DNA from: a candidate division NC10 bacterium CSP1-5
Lineage (GTDB): Bacteria; Methylomirabilota; Methylomirabilia; Methylomirabilales; CSP1-5
DNA: 64,000 nt
Direction of reading: 5' to 3'
NCBI GenBank assembly: GCA_001443495.1
Contig: LDXR01000013.1
Span: forward strand, 33,776 to 97,775
Positions 8,269 through 16,856 of the stretch are shown one piece after another. The notes beneath the pieces are model-generated. The model searched no databases. It was not told the DNA's origin and saw only the letters and a list, made by a program, of their open reading frames with translations. The position numbers and the translations under genes were made by a program. The stretch's first letter is position 1. The number at the start of each line of letters is the position of its first letter.

Positions 8269-8982
8269 TCATCGCGGGGATGCGGTTTGGCCCTTCCGCT
8301 GCTGGTGGAACTCTTCCAGCGTGCGGTTCGCCGCAACGATGGCCTCGAGCTTTTCCAGAACAGCGTTGAGCTGCGTGCCCGGGATCGCGACATAGAGCTC
8401 ATTATCGGCGAGCCCCGTGTAGACGCGGTTGCCGATGCACCCCAAGCTCAGACTGACCCGCCCCGCCTCGGTCGCCGTGGGCACGATGGCACAGGTCGGT
8501 CGAAGCTGGGCCGCGGGGGCGTAGTCCAATCCTGCGGCATGCACCGCTTCGGCCAGCAGCATCACCTGCTTGGGATTGCCCTGCACGATGACCACATCCG
8601 GGTCGACCGGCGTAGCCGTCAACGGCGCATAGATCGCAACGCCGAACGACATGCCCAGCCGCGGAATCGTCGGCACTTCGTCCATGCGAATGTACTGGAT
8701 GCGGGCCATCGTCTCAAGCAACCCGCCGAGCTCCCGCGCCGCATTGGCAGGCAGGGTAACGCCGTGGGTGTGGGCGCCAATCGGGCAGTTGTGGTGATCC
8801 GTCGCCCGTGTGAAGAAGACCTGCCCTTCCGCGGCTAGGCGCCAGTACACGCAGCCAGCCGGTGCGGCAGTACCAACGTGCGGGACGTTGGGTGGCGACT
8901 CGGCCCTGAAAGCCACCGCCACAGGCTCGACTTGCAGGCCGAGCAATTTCCGCAACTGGAGTCCGTCTGTCTTGCAGTCCAT
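8269..8982 (-). CDS. DUF169 family protein
   Basis: A 237-residue protein that begins with the DUF169 pattern LRKLLGLQVEPVAVAF. It carries conserved cysteines in GCVYWRLAAEGQ, HHNCPIGAHTHG, PTCAIVP and SLGCIGNR. DUF169 proteins occur in many anaerobes and are thought to bind a metal or a cofactor, but no reaction is established. The ATG at 8982 has an AGGGAGGAC ribosome site. It lies downstream of the PhzF-like gene, about 130 bp away. Confidence 0.85.
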   Translation of the reverse strand: MDCKTDGLQLRKLLGLQVEPVAVAFRAESPPNVPHVGTAAPAGCVYWRLAAEGQVFFTRATDHHNCPIGAHTHGVTLPANAARELGGLLETMARIQYIRMDEVPTIPRLGMSFGVAIYAPLTATPVDPDVVIVQGNPKQVMLLAEAVHAAGLDYAPAAQLRPTCAIVPTATEAGRVSLSLGCIGNRVYTGLADNELYVAIPGTQLNAVLEKLEAIVAANRTLEEFHQQRKGQTASPR

Positions 8983-9109
8983 GTAAGTCCTCCCTCTGTT
9001 AAGTCCGGCAGCAGGTCAGCGCCGGAAATAGGCCAACCAGGTGCCATGCTACCCCAATAGCCCGTGGGGCTCAACAGGCACCCGTGAGCCGGCACACCGG
9101 TGGGCCGTC

Positions 9110-10045
9110 TCAGGCGAGGTCGGGAACCTCCATTGTCCCCTCGCTGACGAGCACCGAGGTGCCGCCCACCCGAACCGCGATAATGGCGCCGTCTCGCTTG
9201 TCGGCCTCGACATACAAGATGCTGGGGCGGCCCATTTCGAATCCCTGCTCGATGCTCCATCGGAGCGTCGCATCGGACCGTCCATCTCGCACCCCAAGGT
9301 ACCCCGCCAGTGCCGTCGCCGCGGCGCCCGTGGCAGGGTCCTCTTCAATTCCCAAGGCGGGGGCGAACATGCGAGCCCGGAGACTGGAGCCGCTCAACTC
9401 TGCGTCATAGGCGAAGACGTACAGATGCGGAGCCCAGTACGAGGAGAAAGATCGCTCCCACTCTTCCCGATTCACTCGGACCCGTCGGATGGCTTCCCGG
9501 TCGCGGACCGGGACGAACAGAAACGGCACCCCACAGGACACCGCTTGGGGTCCGGCCTCAGCCCGGAGCAGGTCAGAGGGGTGGAGCGACAGAGTCGCCG
9601 CGATCGTCTCCAGGGAAGGGGGCGGCGGGCCAAACTCCGGCAGTCTCGCCGCCGCCAGTTGAGCGAAGACCGGCCGCCCATCCTGGGCGCGGATCATCAC
9701 CGCGACCGGACCCACGCCTTCCTCGAACACGATACTGGTCATTTCCCGTTCCATGGCGATCTCCCCTATCGATGCCAGGACGTGGGCAGTCCCGATCGTT
9801 GGATGGCCCGCAAATGGGAGTTCGGCGCTCGGGGTGAAGATACGCAACCGCCGCGTGTGCCCTGGCAGTTCCGCAGGAAACACGAAAACTGTTTCCGACA
9901 GGTTAAGCTCTCGTGCGATCCGCCGCATCTGCTCGCTACTCAAACCCCGCCCGTCTGGGAAGACCGCGACTGGATTGCCACCAAAGGCGCGATCTGTGAA
10001 GACATCGGCAGTATAGAAACGATACCGCATGGCCTCCGCTACCAT
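9110..10045 (-). CDS. PhzF/DapF-fold isomerase-like protein
   Basis: A 311-residue PhzF-family protein with two alpha/beta barrel halves. N-terminal signature: [19 protein letters not shown], followed by LNLSETVF with the catalytic Glu position. Later blocks are [18 protein letters not shown] and [16 protein letters not shown]. The family includes the phenazine isomerase PhzF and many uncharacterised epimerases. No phenazine genes are nearby, so the substrate is unknown. An internal ATG at 10030 ([11 protein letters not shown]) is an equally plausible start. Confidence 0.9.
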   Translation of the reverse strand: MVAEAMRYRFYTADVFTDRAFGGNPVAVFPDGRGLSSEQMRRIARELNLSETVFVFPAELPGHTRRLRIFTPSAELPFAGHPTIGTAHVLASIGEIAMEREMTSIVFEEGVGPVAVMIRAQDGRPVFAQLAAARLPEFGPPPPSLETIAATLSLHPSDLLRAEAGPQAVSCGVPFLFVPVRDREAIRRVRVNREEWERSFSSYWAPHLYVFAYDAELSGSSLRARMFAPALGIEEDPATGAAATALAGYLGVRDGRSDATLRWSIEQGFEMGRPSILYVEADKRDGAIIAVRVGGTSVLVSEGTMEVPDLA

Positions 10046-10170
10046 CGCCTGGCCGTGCGGGACGTGGGCTCAACCACGGCCTGAAGCGCCCGATGTGATT
10101 GATCTCGCTCCGCTCGTTATCGCGTGGAACACTTGATGAACTGGCGACTTCAGAACGTCTTTGTGCGGGA

Positions 10171-10995
10171 TCATTGGTGGTTAGGTTTTTGCAGCACGAA
10201 GCTTGAGTATATCACCTCTCCAGTCCGGAAACCTTCATACATCATAGAGCCTCTGACCCCGGCGAATTCCTGGAATGGTCCTAACAGCATCTTGTGCACT
10301 GCTTCCTGTATCAGCGCCAGTTTGCGTTCGTTGTCCAAATTCAGGGCTTCGATAACATTCGTTGTTATATTCGTCTCTTTGATCAGAGTCATCCCGGAAT
10401 GACGTAACTCTCTACGAAGATTGTCGATTTCGTCTTTGTCACGAAAGTCTGCGTACAGAAAGTAACCACCCTGCCGGAGGACCCTCTTGACTTGCATAAG
10501 AAAGGCATTTATTGAACCATAACAGTGGGAGGATTCCACATTAACAACCGCGTCAAAGCTATCATCCCTAAAAGGCAGACATTCAGCATCGCCAACTACG
10601 AATGAAAGTCCTTCTACGAAAGAATAGCGTTTCTTGCAGAATGCCACTGCTCTTTTTGAAAAATCAACACCGACCACTCTTTTTGGCCTTAAAAAACATT
10701 TGATATAATATGCGCCCCCTCCCCGACCGCTGCCTACTTCCAGCACCTTTAAATCTTTAAGGTCAACAACATTGGCAACATGGTGATAGAGTTGGATGCA
10801 ATAGCGATCTGGCTCGTCAGCATCGTCCAATTGGAGTTTCTCTGTCTGGGGGTCTAATGAAGCGTAGCCATAGTTTATGAATGACCACTCTTCTCTCTTG
10901 TAGGATCGTGCCAGGAACTGGTACCAGTGTCTCCAGATTAACTTTCTCAAATGAGGAGAAAGTCGACAAATGGCCATGAAGAGTTTAGCGATCAT
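10171..10995 (-). CDS. Class I methyltransferase similar to phthiotriol/glycolipid O-methyltransferases
   Basis: A 274-residue SAM-dependent methyltransferase with motif I LKVLEVGSGRGGGAYYIK, then VVGVDFSKRAV and GDAECLPFRDDSFDAVVNVE. The layout and phrases such as WYQFLARSYKREEWSFINYG recall mycobacterial Rv2952-type lipid O-methyltransferases. The ATG at 10995 has GAGGGG six bases upstream. The frame stays open further upstream through a broken SDR gene. The gene is visibly richer in A and T than its neighbours, which suggests acquisition. A lipid substrate is an inference from similarity and from the lipid cluster next door. Confidence 0.82.
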   Translation of the reverse strand: MIAKLFMAICRLSPHLRKLIWRHWYQFLARSYKREEWSFINYGYASLDPQTEKLQLDDADEPDRYCIQLYHHVANVVDLKDLKVLEVGSGRGGGAYYIKCFLRPKRVVGVDFSKRAVAFCKKRYSFVEGLSFVVGDAECLPFRDDSFDAVVNVESSHCYGSINAFLMQVKRVLRQGGYFLYADFRDKDEIDNLRRELRHSGMTLIKETNITTNVIEALNLDNERKLALIQEAVHKMLLGPFQEFAGVRGSMMYEGFRTGEVIYSSFVLQKPNHQ

Positions 10996-11247
10996 GAAGG
11001 ACCCCTCATGATCATCGGGCCCAATCAATAGACCAGGATTCACAACAACGACGTCGCGATCTCGTGCGGCTGCAGCGAGTGCCAGTTCCTCGGCTGTGCG
11101 CTTTGCTTGCACGTACTCTACCTGAAGCCCTCGCAGGTTCCAAGTGTCATCTTCCGTCAGGGGCCGTCCGTGCGATGCGCCGACCGTAACGACGCTGGAG
11201 GTGTGCAGGAGGCGCGCCTGATTCATCAATGACCTGGACCTTGACAC
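10996..11247 (-). pseudogene. Fragment of an extended SDR (epimerase/dehydratase family)
   Basis: The translation contains LLHTSSVVTVGASHGRPLTE, then an active-site-like YVQAKRTAEELAL and VVVNPGLLIGPDDHEGS. These are consecutive middle blocks of extended SDRs such as dihydroflavonol reductase-like or 3-beta-HSD-like enzymes. The N-terminal NAD-binding half and the C-terminal third are both missing. The fragment is fused in frame to the downstream methyltransferase reading frame, with the junction near 10990. It is most likely debris of a rearrangement rather than a working domain. Confidence 0.7.
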
Positions 11248-11269
11248 CCCCCCTCCGCCTTGTAATAAT
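11241..11269 (+). promoter_or_regulatory. Sigma-70-type promoter of the lipid cluster
   Basis: A perfect TTGACA (11241-11246), a 17-bp spacer and AATAAT (11264-11269, five of six matches to TATAAT). It lies 52 bp before the fabL-like start and is the only good promoter found ahead of the seven-gene plus-strand run. Confidence 0.7.
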
Positions 11270-11321
11270 GAACAGGTTTACCACAGGACCAGAATCAGAG
11301 TCCGAATGAGCAGGGACAGCG

Positions 11322-12077
11322 ATGTCGTACCCACTCAACGGGAAGGTTGCCCTGGTGACCGGCGCCTCCCGGGGCATCGGCCGCGCGATCGCGCGGAAGC
11401 TAGCCTCGGCCGGATGTCACTTGGCGGCGACGTATTACAACAGCCACGACGAGGCGGAGTCTCTGTGTGCGGAGGTCCGGGCAATGGGGCGGCGCGCCTG
11501 CGCGCTCCAGGGCAACGTCGCCAGCCCCGAAAGTGTCGGTGAGGTCATGGAGGCCTTTGGGAAGGAATTTGACCGCCTCGACATCCTGATCAACAATGCC
11601 GCTACCGGCGTGCTCAAGCCCGCTCTCGAGATGACCCTCAAGCAGTGGCGGTGGTGCTTGGAGACCAATGCGTTGGCTGTGAACCTCTTCGCTCAGCGCG
11701 CAGTCCCGCTCATGCCGCGGGGGGGCCGCATCATTGCCATATCCAGTCTCGGTGCGAGCCATGCGATTCCCGGGTACGGTTTCATCGGAGCTTCGAAAGC
11801 CGCCCTGGAGTCGCTCGTACGGACTTTGGCACAGGAGCTGGGGCCGCTCGGCATTTGCGTCAACGCGGTCAGTGCGGGACCCGTAGACACCGATGCCTTG
11901 AAGTTTTTCCCAAACCGCGAAGAGCTGCTCTCCTCATTCACGCAGCGGGCGCCGTCGGGGCGTGCCCTGACGCCCGATGATGTCGCGGGCGCGGTCTACC
12001 TCCTCTGCCTTCCGGAGGCCGACATGGTCACGGGTCACACGCTGGTCGTGGACGGCGGATTTTCCATTGCGAGCTGA
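11322..12077 (+). CDS. fabL: Enoyl-ACP reductase III (FabL-like SDR)
   Basis: A 251-residue SDR with the NADPH site GASRGIGRAIA. The catalytic pair is Tyr152 and Lys159 (YGFIGASK), a Y-x6-K spacing that marks enoyl-ACP reductases rather than ketoreductases (Y-x3-K). The phrases NNAATGVLKP and VDTDALKFFPNREELL closely match Bacillus FabL as I remember it. The expected role is reduction of the trans-2 double bond in a growing acyl-ACP. It is the first gene of the cluster and sits 9 bp before the fabG-like gene. Confidence 0.87.
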   Translation: MSYPLNGKVALVTGASRGIGRAIARKLASAGCHLAATYYNSHDEAESLCAEVRAMGRRACALQGNVASPESVGEVMEAFGKEFDRLDILINNAATGVLKPALEMTLKQWRWCLETNALAVNLFAQRAVPLMPRGGRIIAISSLGASHAIPGYGFIGASKAALESLVRTLAQELGPLGICVNAVSAGPVDTDALKFFPNREELLSSFTQRAPSGRALTPDDVAGAVYLLCLPEADMVTGHTLVVDGGFSIAS

Positions 12078-12086
12078 GGGACCAGG

Positions 12087-12845
12087 ATGTTCCAGGCCTC
12101 CGGTTTGGCGGACAAAGCAGTCATCATTACGGGCGGGACCCGCGGCATCGGGCGGGCAAGCGTGGAGCTCTTTGCAGCCGAGGGGGCTGATGTCACCTTT
12201 TTCTTTCGGCAAAGCCAGGCCCTTGCTAATGAGCTCGTCGCCGCCGGTCGTGCCGTAAAGCAGCGGATCACGGCGGACCAGGTCGATGTCCGAGACGGCA
12301 AAGCATGTGAAGCGGCCGTCGAGCGGATGGTGAGTCGCTGCGGCCGGATCGATGTGCTTGTCAACAACAGCGGGGTGATCCGCGATAACCTGCTCGGGCT
12401 CCTCGAGGACGACGACGTGAAGACTGTCCTCGACACCAATGTCGTCGGGATCTTTAACGTCACGCGTGCGGTGGTCACGCACATGATCTCCCGCCGCGCA
12501 GGTAAGATTATCAACGTGAGTTCGGTCGCGGGCGAAAAGGGGGGCCGAGGTCAGACAAACTACGCGGCAAGCAAGGGGGCAATCAACGCCTTCACCAGGG
12601 CGCTCGCCGTCGAGTTGGCCCCCCGCGGAATCACCGTGAATGCCGTGGCTCCCGGCGTCATCGAAACTGATATGTCACGCGATCTCCTCGAACAGGCACC
12701 TGACGAAGTAAAGTCGCGCATTCTCCTCCGGAGGGTCGGCATGCCGAGGGAGGTGGCCTACGCGATCATGTTCCTCGCTTCGAAGTATGCGGACTACATC
12801 ACTGGGCAGATCCTCCACGTTGATGGCGGATTCAAGATGGAGTGA
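12087..12845 (+). CDS. fabG: 3-oxoacyl-ACP reductase (FabG-like SDR)
   Basis: A 252-residue SDR with GGTRGIGRAS, NNSG, Ser146 and the Y-x3-K pair Tyr159/Lys163 in NYAASKGAI. The C-terminal ITGQILHVDGGF is standard for FabG. It should reduce 3-oxoacyl-ACP with NADPH. The ACP gene starts 4 bp after its stop, so translation is probably coupled. This is presumably a second, cluster-dedicated copy rather than the housekeeping FabG. Confidence 0.9.
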   Translation: MFQASGLADKAVIITGGTRGIGRASVELFAAEGADVTFFFRQSQALANELVAAGRAVKQRITADQVDVRDGKACEAAVERMVSRCGRIDVLVNNSGVIRDNLLGLLEDDDVKTVLDTNVVGIFNVTRAVVTHMISRRAGKIINVSSVAGEKGGRGQTNYAASKGAINAFTRALAVELAPRGITVNAVAPGVIETDMSRDLLEQAPDEVKSRILLRRVGMPREVAYAIMFLASKYADYITGQILHVDGGFKME

Positions 12846-12849
12846 ACGG

Positions 12850-13290
12850 ATGCAGAGCTCATACGACACAATATCGAAGGATGAGGTCATGGAGGTTTAT
12901 CCGAAGGTGGCGGAGACCATTGCGGAGGCTCTGGGTCGCGATCTCGACGACGTAAAACTGACGGCCCCGCTCATGGAAGGCCTCGACGCAGAATCGATTG
13001 ACTTCCTTGACATCGTCTTCCGTCTCGAACGACAATTCAAGGTCAAGATCCCACGGGGAAAGATCGCGGAGGACGCGCGTGGAACCCTGTCGGAGGAGGA
13101 GTTTGAGCAGAAGGGTTACCTCACGCAAGCGGGCCTGAAGCGGTTGCAGGAGCACCTCAGCGAGGTTTCTCCAGAGCGCTTCAGATCTCCGATTAAGGCC
13201 CGCGACATTCCACGCCTCTTTACCGTGGAGACCTTTTGCAAACTGGTGGTGCGAGCCCAGAAGCAAGCCACAAAGTCCCCGGATGGCTAG
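12850..13290 (+). CDS. Long acyl carrier protein
   Basis: A 146-residue ACP. The phosphopantetheine serine is Ser49 in GLDAESIDFLDIVFRLE, where housekeeping ACPs have DSL. The N-terminal 80 residues form the usual four-helix ACP. A C-terminal extension of about 60 residues ends in RDIPRLFTVETFCKLVVRA, much longer than FASII ACPs (about 78 residues). This kind of ACP is known from specialised lipid clusters of planctomycetes and related bacteria. Start 12850 was chosen because the longer frame overlaps fabG. It is the likely carrier for all enzymes of this cluster. Confidence 0.88.
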   Translation: MQSSYDTISKDEVMEVYPKVAETIAEALGRDLDDVKLTAPLMEGLDAESIDFLDIVFRLERQFKVKIPRGKIAEDARGTLSEEEFEQKGYLTQAGLKRLQEHLSEVSPERFRSPIKARDIPRLFTVETFCKLVVRAQKQATKSPDG

Positions 13291-13441
13291 AAGACCTTCA
13301 GTCCACCCGGATCACAGAGCACCGCATGCAAAGGCGTCAGGTCGGGAGAACCCGGCGTGCGGTTGATGAGTTGCGCGCGGTACGGCACATGCCGGTTCAG
13401 AACCTCGGTATGGGGCCCCTTTCCAAGAACGGTGGCCAGGA

Positions 13442-14275
13442 ATGGCATTCTTATTTGTCGATCGAATCACAGAGATCGTGCCCGGCAGGCGGGCCCGCGG
13501 CACCTTCTCCATCCCAAAAGATCTCCGAAGTCTGTCACCATGCCTTGTCGGTGAAGCGCTTGGACAGCTCGCAGCGTGGGTCGCGATGGCACAGGTAGCG
13601 TTTCGCAGTCGACCGGTTGCGGGAATAACCGGTGAGTTCAGAATAAAGCGAGATGCTTCTCCGGGGGCAATTCTCGACCTGGAAGTGGAGCTCGACACCT
13701 GTGAGAGTGATGCAATCCTGTATGGCGGATCGGCGCGTGTCGAGGACCGTCCGATCGTGGAACTCAGCCGGTGCGTCGGTCCCATGCTTCCGATGGAGGA
13801 CTTCGACGATCCCGAGGTCGTGCGCGACCGCTTCGAGTTGCTCTGCGGCGCAGGGGCACCTCCCCAAAGCTTCTCCGGTGACGTCGCGCCAAGCCCCCGC
13901 ATTGTGGTTATTGATCACAATCCCGGCAAGCGGCTTCGTGCGGAAATGCAAGTTCCCAGTTCGGCCCCGTTTTTCGCAGATCACTTCCCGCGGAGGCCGG
14001 TGTTTCCCGGAACGCTCCTCATCGATGCAAACGTGCATCTTGCAGTTCGCCTAGCCAGAGAGGTAGTTGACCCGAGCGTCCGTATGCTGCTCAGGACGAC
14101 GCGCATCTCGAACGTGAAAATGCGCTCGTTCCTGCCCCCCGGTCAGTCACTGGAGATTGATGCGGAGATCGTAACGGCGAGCCGGAGTTCTGCCGAGATT
14201 ACGCTCATCTCGGAAGCCGAAGGCCAACGGGTGTCGACCGCCCGTGTGGAGACAGGCCTGTGGGTGGCATCGTGA
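13442..14275 (+). CDS. Double-hotdog 3-hydroxyacyl-ACP dehydratase
   Basis: 277 residues with two FabA/FabZ-type hotdog halves. The first half begins AFLFVDRITEIVPG and keeps the helix Glu (Glu38 in LVGEALGQ) but lacks the His loop. The second half has the His loop ADHFPRRPVFPGTLL (His181) but Asp195 where Glu belongs. In FabZ dimers the His comes from one subunit and the Glu from the other, so this protein may hold one composite active site. The first 150 bp after the ACP gene are uncharacterised, and a somewhat earlier non-ATG start is possible. Confidence 0.83.
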   Translation: MAFLFVDRITEIVPGRRARGTFSIPKDLRSLSPCLVGEALGQLAAWVAMAQVAFRSRPVAGITGEFRIKRDASPGAILDLEVELDTCESDAILYGGSARVEDRPIVELSRCVGPMLPMEDFDDPEVVRDRFELLCGAGAPPQSFSGDVAPSPRIVVIDHNPGKRLRAEMQVPSSAPFFADHFPRRPVFPGTLLIDANVHLAVRLAREVVDPSVRMLLRTTRISNVKMRSFLPPGQSLEIDAEIVTASRSSAEITLISEAEGQRVSTARVETGLWVAS

Positions 14276-15573
14276 CGCGCGCACGAGTTCGGGTAGCGAT
14301 CACCGGACTGGGCCTCGTGACTCCCCTCGGCAACGACACCAGGACCACGTGGGAGGCCCTCCTCACTGGTCGCACGGGAATCGCTCCTATCATGACCTTT
14401 GACGCCAGCGGCTTTCCGGTCCGAATCGGTGCCGAGGTAAAGGGATTTGACCCAAGAACCGCCATCGAGGACCGCAAGCTCCTCAAGTTTTCCAATCGGT
14501 ATCACGGCTTCGCCCTCGGCGCAGCCGAAGAGGCGATTCGGGACGCCGGCATCCGCCCTGAGAACGCTAGCGCAGCCCGCTGGGGTTGCGTCGTCGGAAG
14601 CGGGATGATGGGGATCGAGTTCGGTGAACTCGTTGAGGCGCATCGCCGATTTGCTGTGGATGGCCATATCGCTCCGGAGCGATTCGGCATCGACGGAATC
14701 GCTGGTGCGGACCCGCTCGTGTTCTGCCGAAGTCAGGCGAACAACGGACTTTCGCTCTTGCTCCAACATTTCGGGATCCGCGGCTATGCCACAGCCGTTC
14801 ACACCGCGTGCGCCTCGGGAGGGCAGGCAGTCGGAACGGCGGTGAAGTTGATTCGACGCGGGACCGCTGACTTTGTCCTCACCGGCGGCTTCGACTCGAT
14901 GCTGAACCCGGTTGGGCTCGCGGCGTTCTGTCTCCTTGGCGCCCTTTCACCGGACAATGATGAGCCCGAACGGGCGAGCCGTCCGTTCGACCGCACGCGC
15001 AACGGTTTCATCCTCGGAGAGGGGGCCGGGTTTCTCGTTCTCGAGGAGTGGAATGCGGCCTGCCGGCGCGGGGCGCGGATTTATGCTGAACTCGCCGGTG
15101 ACGGGAACTCCCTCAGCAGTTACAGAATCACCGATTCCCATCCATCAGGCGATGGGCCGATCCAGGCGATGGCTCAGGCCCTCGCCGATGCCCGCGCACG
15201 CCCTGAAGATGTCGACTACCTCAACGCCCACGGGACGTCGACTCCCATGAACGACCGGAGCGAGTGTGCAGCGGTCCGCGCCGTGTTCGGCGCCCATGCG
15301 GACCGGATCGCGGTCAGCTCGACAAAGAGTCTCATGGGGCACCTCATCGCGGGGGCCGGGGCGGTCGAGGCCGCGATCTGCGCCCTGGCGATCCACCATG
15401 GGCTCCTTCCGCTCAACGCAAATCTCCACGAGCCCGACCCTGAATGCGACCTGGATTTCGTCCGCGACCTCCCGCACCCCCGAAGAGTAGGCGTTGCCAT
15501 ATCGAACTCCTTCGGCTTCGGCGGGTCGAACAATTGCGTCATCCTTCGAAACCCTGAGGACGTTCACATATGA
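14272..15573 (+). CDS. Beta-ketoacyl-ACP synthase (FabF-like, KS-alpha)
   Basis: A 433-residue condensing enzyme that joins malonyl-ACP to an acyl chain. The catalytic triad is complete: Cys180 in HTACASGGQAV, His320 in NAHGTSTPMND and His357 in TKSLMGHLIAGAGAVE. The GTG at 14272 overlaps the preceding stop as GTGA, a usual coupling arrangement, so it was preferred to the GTG at 14260. It overlaps the next gene by 4 bp. Together with that Cys-less partner it looks like a KS-alpha/KS-beta heterodimer of the aryl-polyene or type II polyketide kind. Confidence 0.92.
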   Translation: MTRARVRVAITGLGLVTPLGNDTRTTWEALLTGRTGIAPIMTFDASGFPVRIGAEVKGFDPRTAIEDRKLLKFSNRYHGFALGAAEEAIRDAGIRPENASAARWGCVVGSGMMGIEFGELVEAHRRFAVDGHIAPERFGIDGIAGADPLVFCRSQANNGLSLLLQHFGIRGYATAVHTACASGGQAVGTAVKLIRRGTADFVLTGGFDSMLNPVGLAAFCLLGALSPDNDEPERASRPFDRTRNGFILGEGAGFLVLEEWNAACRRGARIYAELAGDGNSLSSYRITDSHPSGDGPIQAMAQALADARARPEDVDYLNAHGTSTPMNDRSECAAVRAVFGAHADRIAVSSTKSLMGHLIAGAGAVEAAICALAIHHGLLPLNANLHEPDPECDLDFVRDLPHPRRVGVAISNSFGFGGSNNCVILRNPEDVHI

Positions 15574-16847
15574 GCAAGAAGGTGATGATAACCGGCGAGG
15601 GCGCCATCTGCGCCGCGGGGAAGGACCCGGATGAGATCTGGAAAGCGGCGAGGGCTGGGCGATCCGCGATCGACGCAATCCAGCAGTGGGACTCCTCAAA
15701 TTGGCCATCCAGACTAGCGGGAGAGATTGCCGACCTCAACCCGCGAGCATTAGTGGAGGATCGAAAGCTCCACAAGCTCGTCCGGCGCACCGATCTTCTC
15801 GGGTTGTACGCCGCATCGAAGGCGATAGAAGATGCCGGGCTCATCCCGCATCGTGACGCCCTTGATCCCGCCCAAGCCGACCTGTTCAATGATCGCACGG
15901 GGGTCTATGTCGGGGGGGGCGGCGGTGCCTACCAAGACCAGTACGATTACTTCCCCCTGCTCACCGCTGCGAGGGGGGACCTGGGGATCTTCGGTCGCCA
16001 ACTCGCCACGACCGTAAACCCGATGTGGCTTCTCCGGACCCTGCCCAACAACGTCCTCTGCCATATCGGAATCCGATACGCCTTCAAGGGGCCGAATGCG
16101 TGCATAACAAACCACACCGCCAGCGGGATGCTCGCCGTCGCCGAGGCGGCCGCTGCCCTTCGCGCAGGCGAGGCAGACCGTGCAGTCGCCGTCGGGCACG
16201 ACTCCCCCATCGAACCGGAGACAATCCTCTATTTCCATGCGCTTGGCCTCCTCGCTGCGGATACGATTCGGCCCTTTGACAGCGCCCGGAGCGGGACTCT
16301 TTTAGGGGAGGGTGCCGCGGCGCTCGTCCTCGAAACGGCAGCGGCAGCCCGGGCACGCGGCGCGAAGGTTCGCGGCGAGTTTCTCGGCAGCGCCTGTGTC
16401 GCCGAGGGGGAAGGGCTCCTCTCGATCCGCACGGACGGGGATGGGCTCGTACGCGCTATTGTCCTGGCGCTCGAGGACGCGGAGATCGGCCCGGCAGACG
16501 TCGGGATGATCGTGGCCCACGGAAACGGCACACCACCGTCGGACGCGTCGGAGGCATCGGCAATTCGCCATATCTTTGGGACGAAGCCGCCACCGACCAC
16601 GGCCTTCAAGTGGGCCTTCGGGCATCTCTTGGCCGCCTCAGGGATCCTCGACACCGTATTGGCCCTCGACTCGCTCCGGCATGGGGATGTTCCCGGGATC
16701 GCAACCCTCCGCGAGCTGGACCCGGCCTGCGCAACCCTGGCAGTATCTACAACGGCGCAACCGCCGCGCAGCGGCGTCGCACTCGTTCTCGGCCGTGGCT
16801 TTGCAGGAACAAACGCCGCACTGCTCTTGCGAGCCTCGGCTGACTAA
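15570..16847 (+). CDS. Ketosynthase-like protein lacking the active cysteine (chain-length-factor type)
   Basis: A 425-residue thiolase-fold protein homologous to FabF. The nucleophile position reads CITNHTASGM, so the catalytic Cys is replaced by Thr183. The two His positions (His317 in VAHGNGTPPSD and His352 in KWAFGHLLAASG) are kept. Such partners are known as KS-beta or chain-length factors, which usually have Gln at this place. It should dimerise with the upstream KS and set chain length. The ATG overlaps the KS stop by 4 bp. Confidence 0.85.
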   Translation: MSKKVMITGEGAICAAGKDPDEIWKAARAGRSAIDAIQQWDSSNWPSRLAGEIADLNPRALVEDRKLHKLVRRTDLLGLYAASKAIEDAGLIPHRDALDPAQADLFNDRTGVYVGGGGGAYQDQYDYFPLLTAARGDLGIFGRQLATTVNPMWLLRTLPNNVLCHIGIRYAFKGPNACITNHTASGMLAVAEAAAALRAGEADRAVAVGHDSPIEPETILYFHALGLLAADTIRPFDSARSGTLLGEGAAALVLETAAAARARGAKVRGEFLGSACVAEGEGLLSIRTDGDGLVRAIVLALEDAEIGPADVGMIVAHGNGTPPSDASEASAIRHIFGTKPPPTTAFKWAFGHLLAASGILDTVLALDSLRHGDVPGIATLRELDPACATLAVSTTAQPPRSGVALVLGRGFAGTNAALLLRASAD

Positions 16848-16856
16848 GGGAGACGG

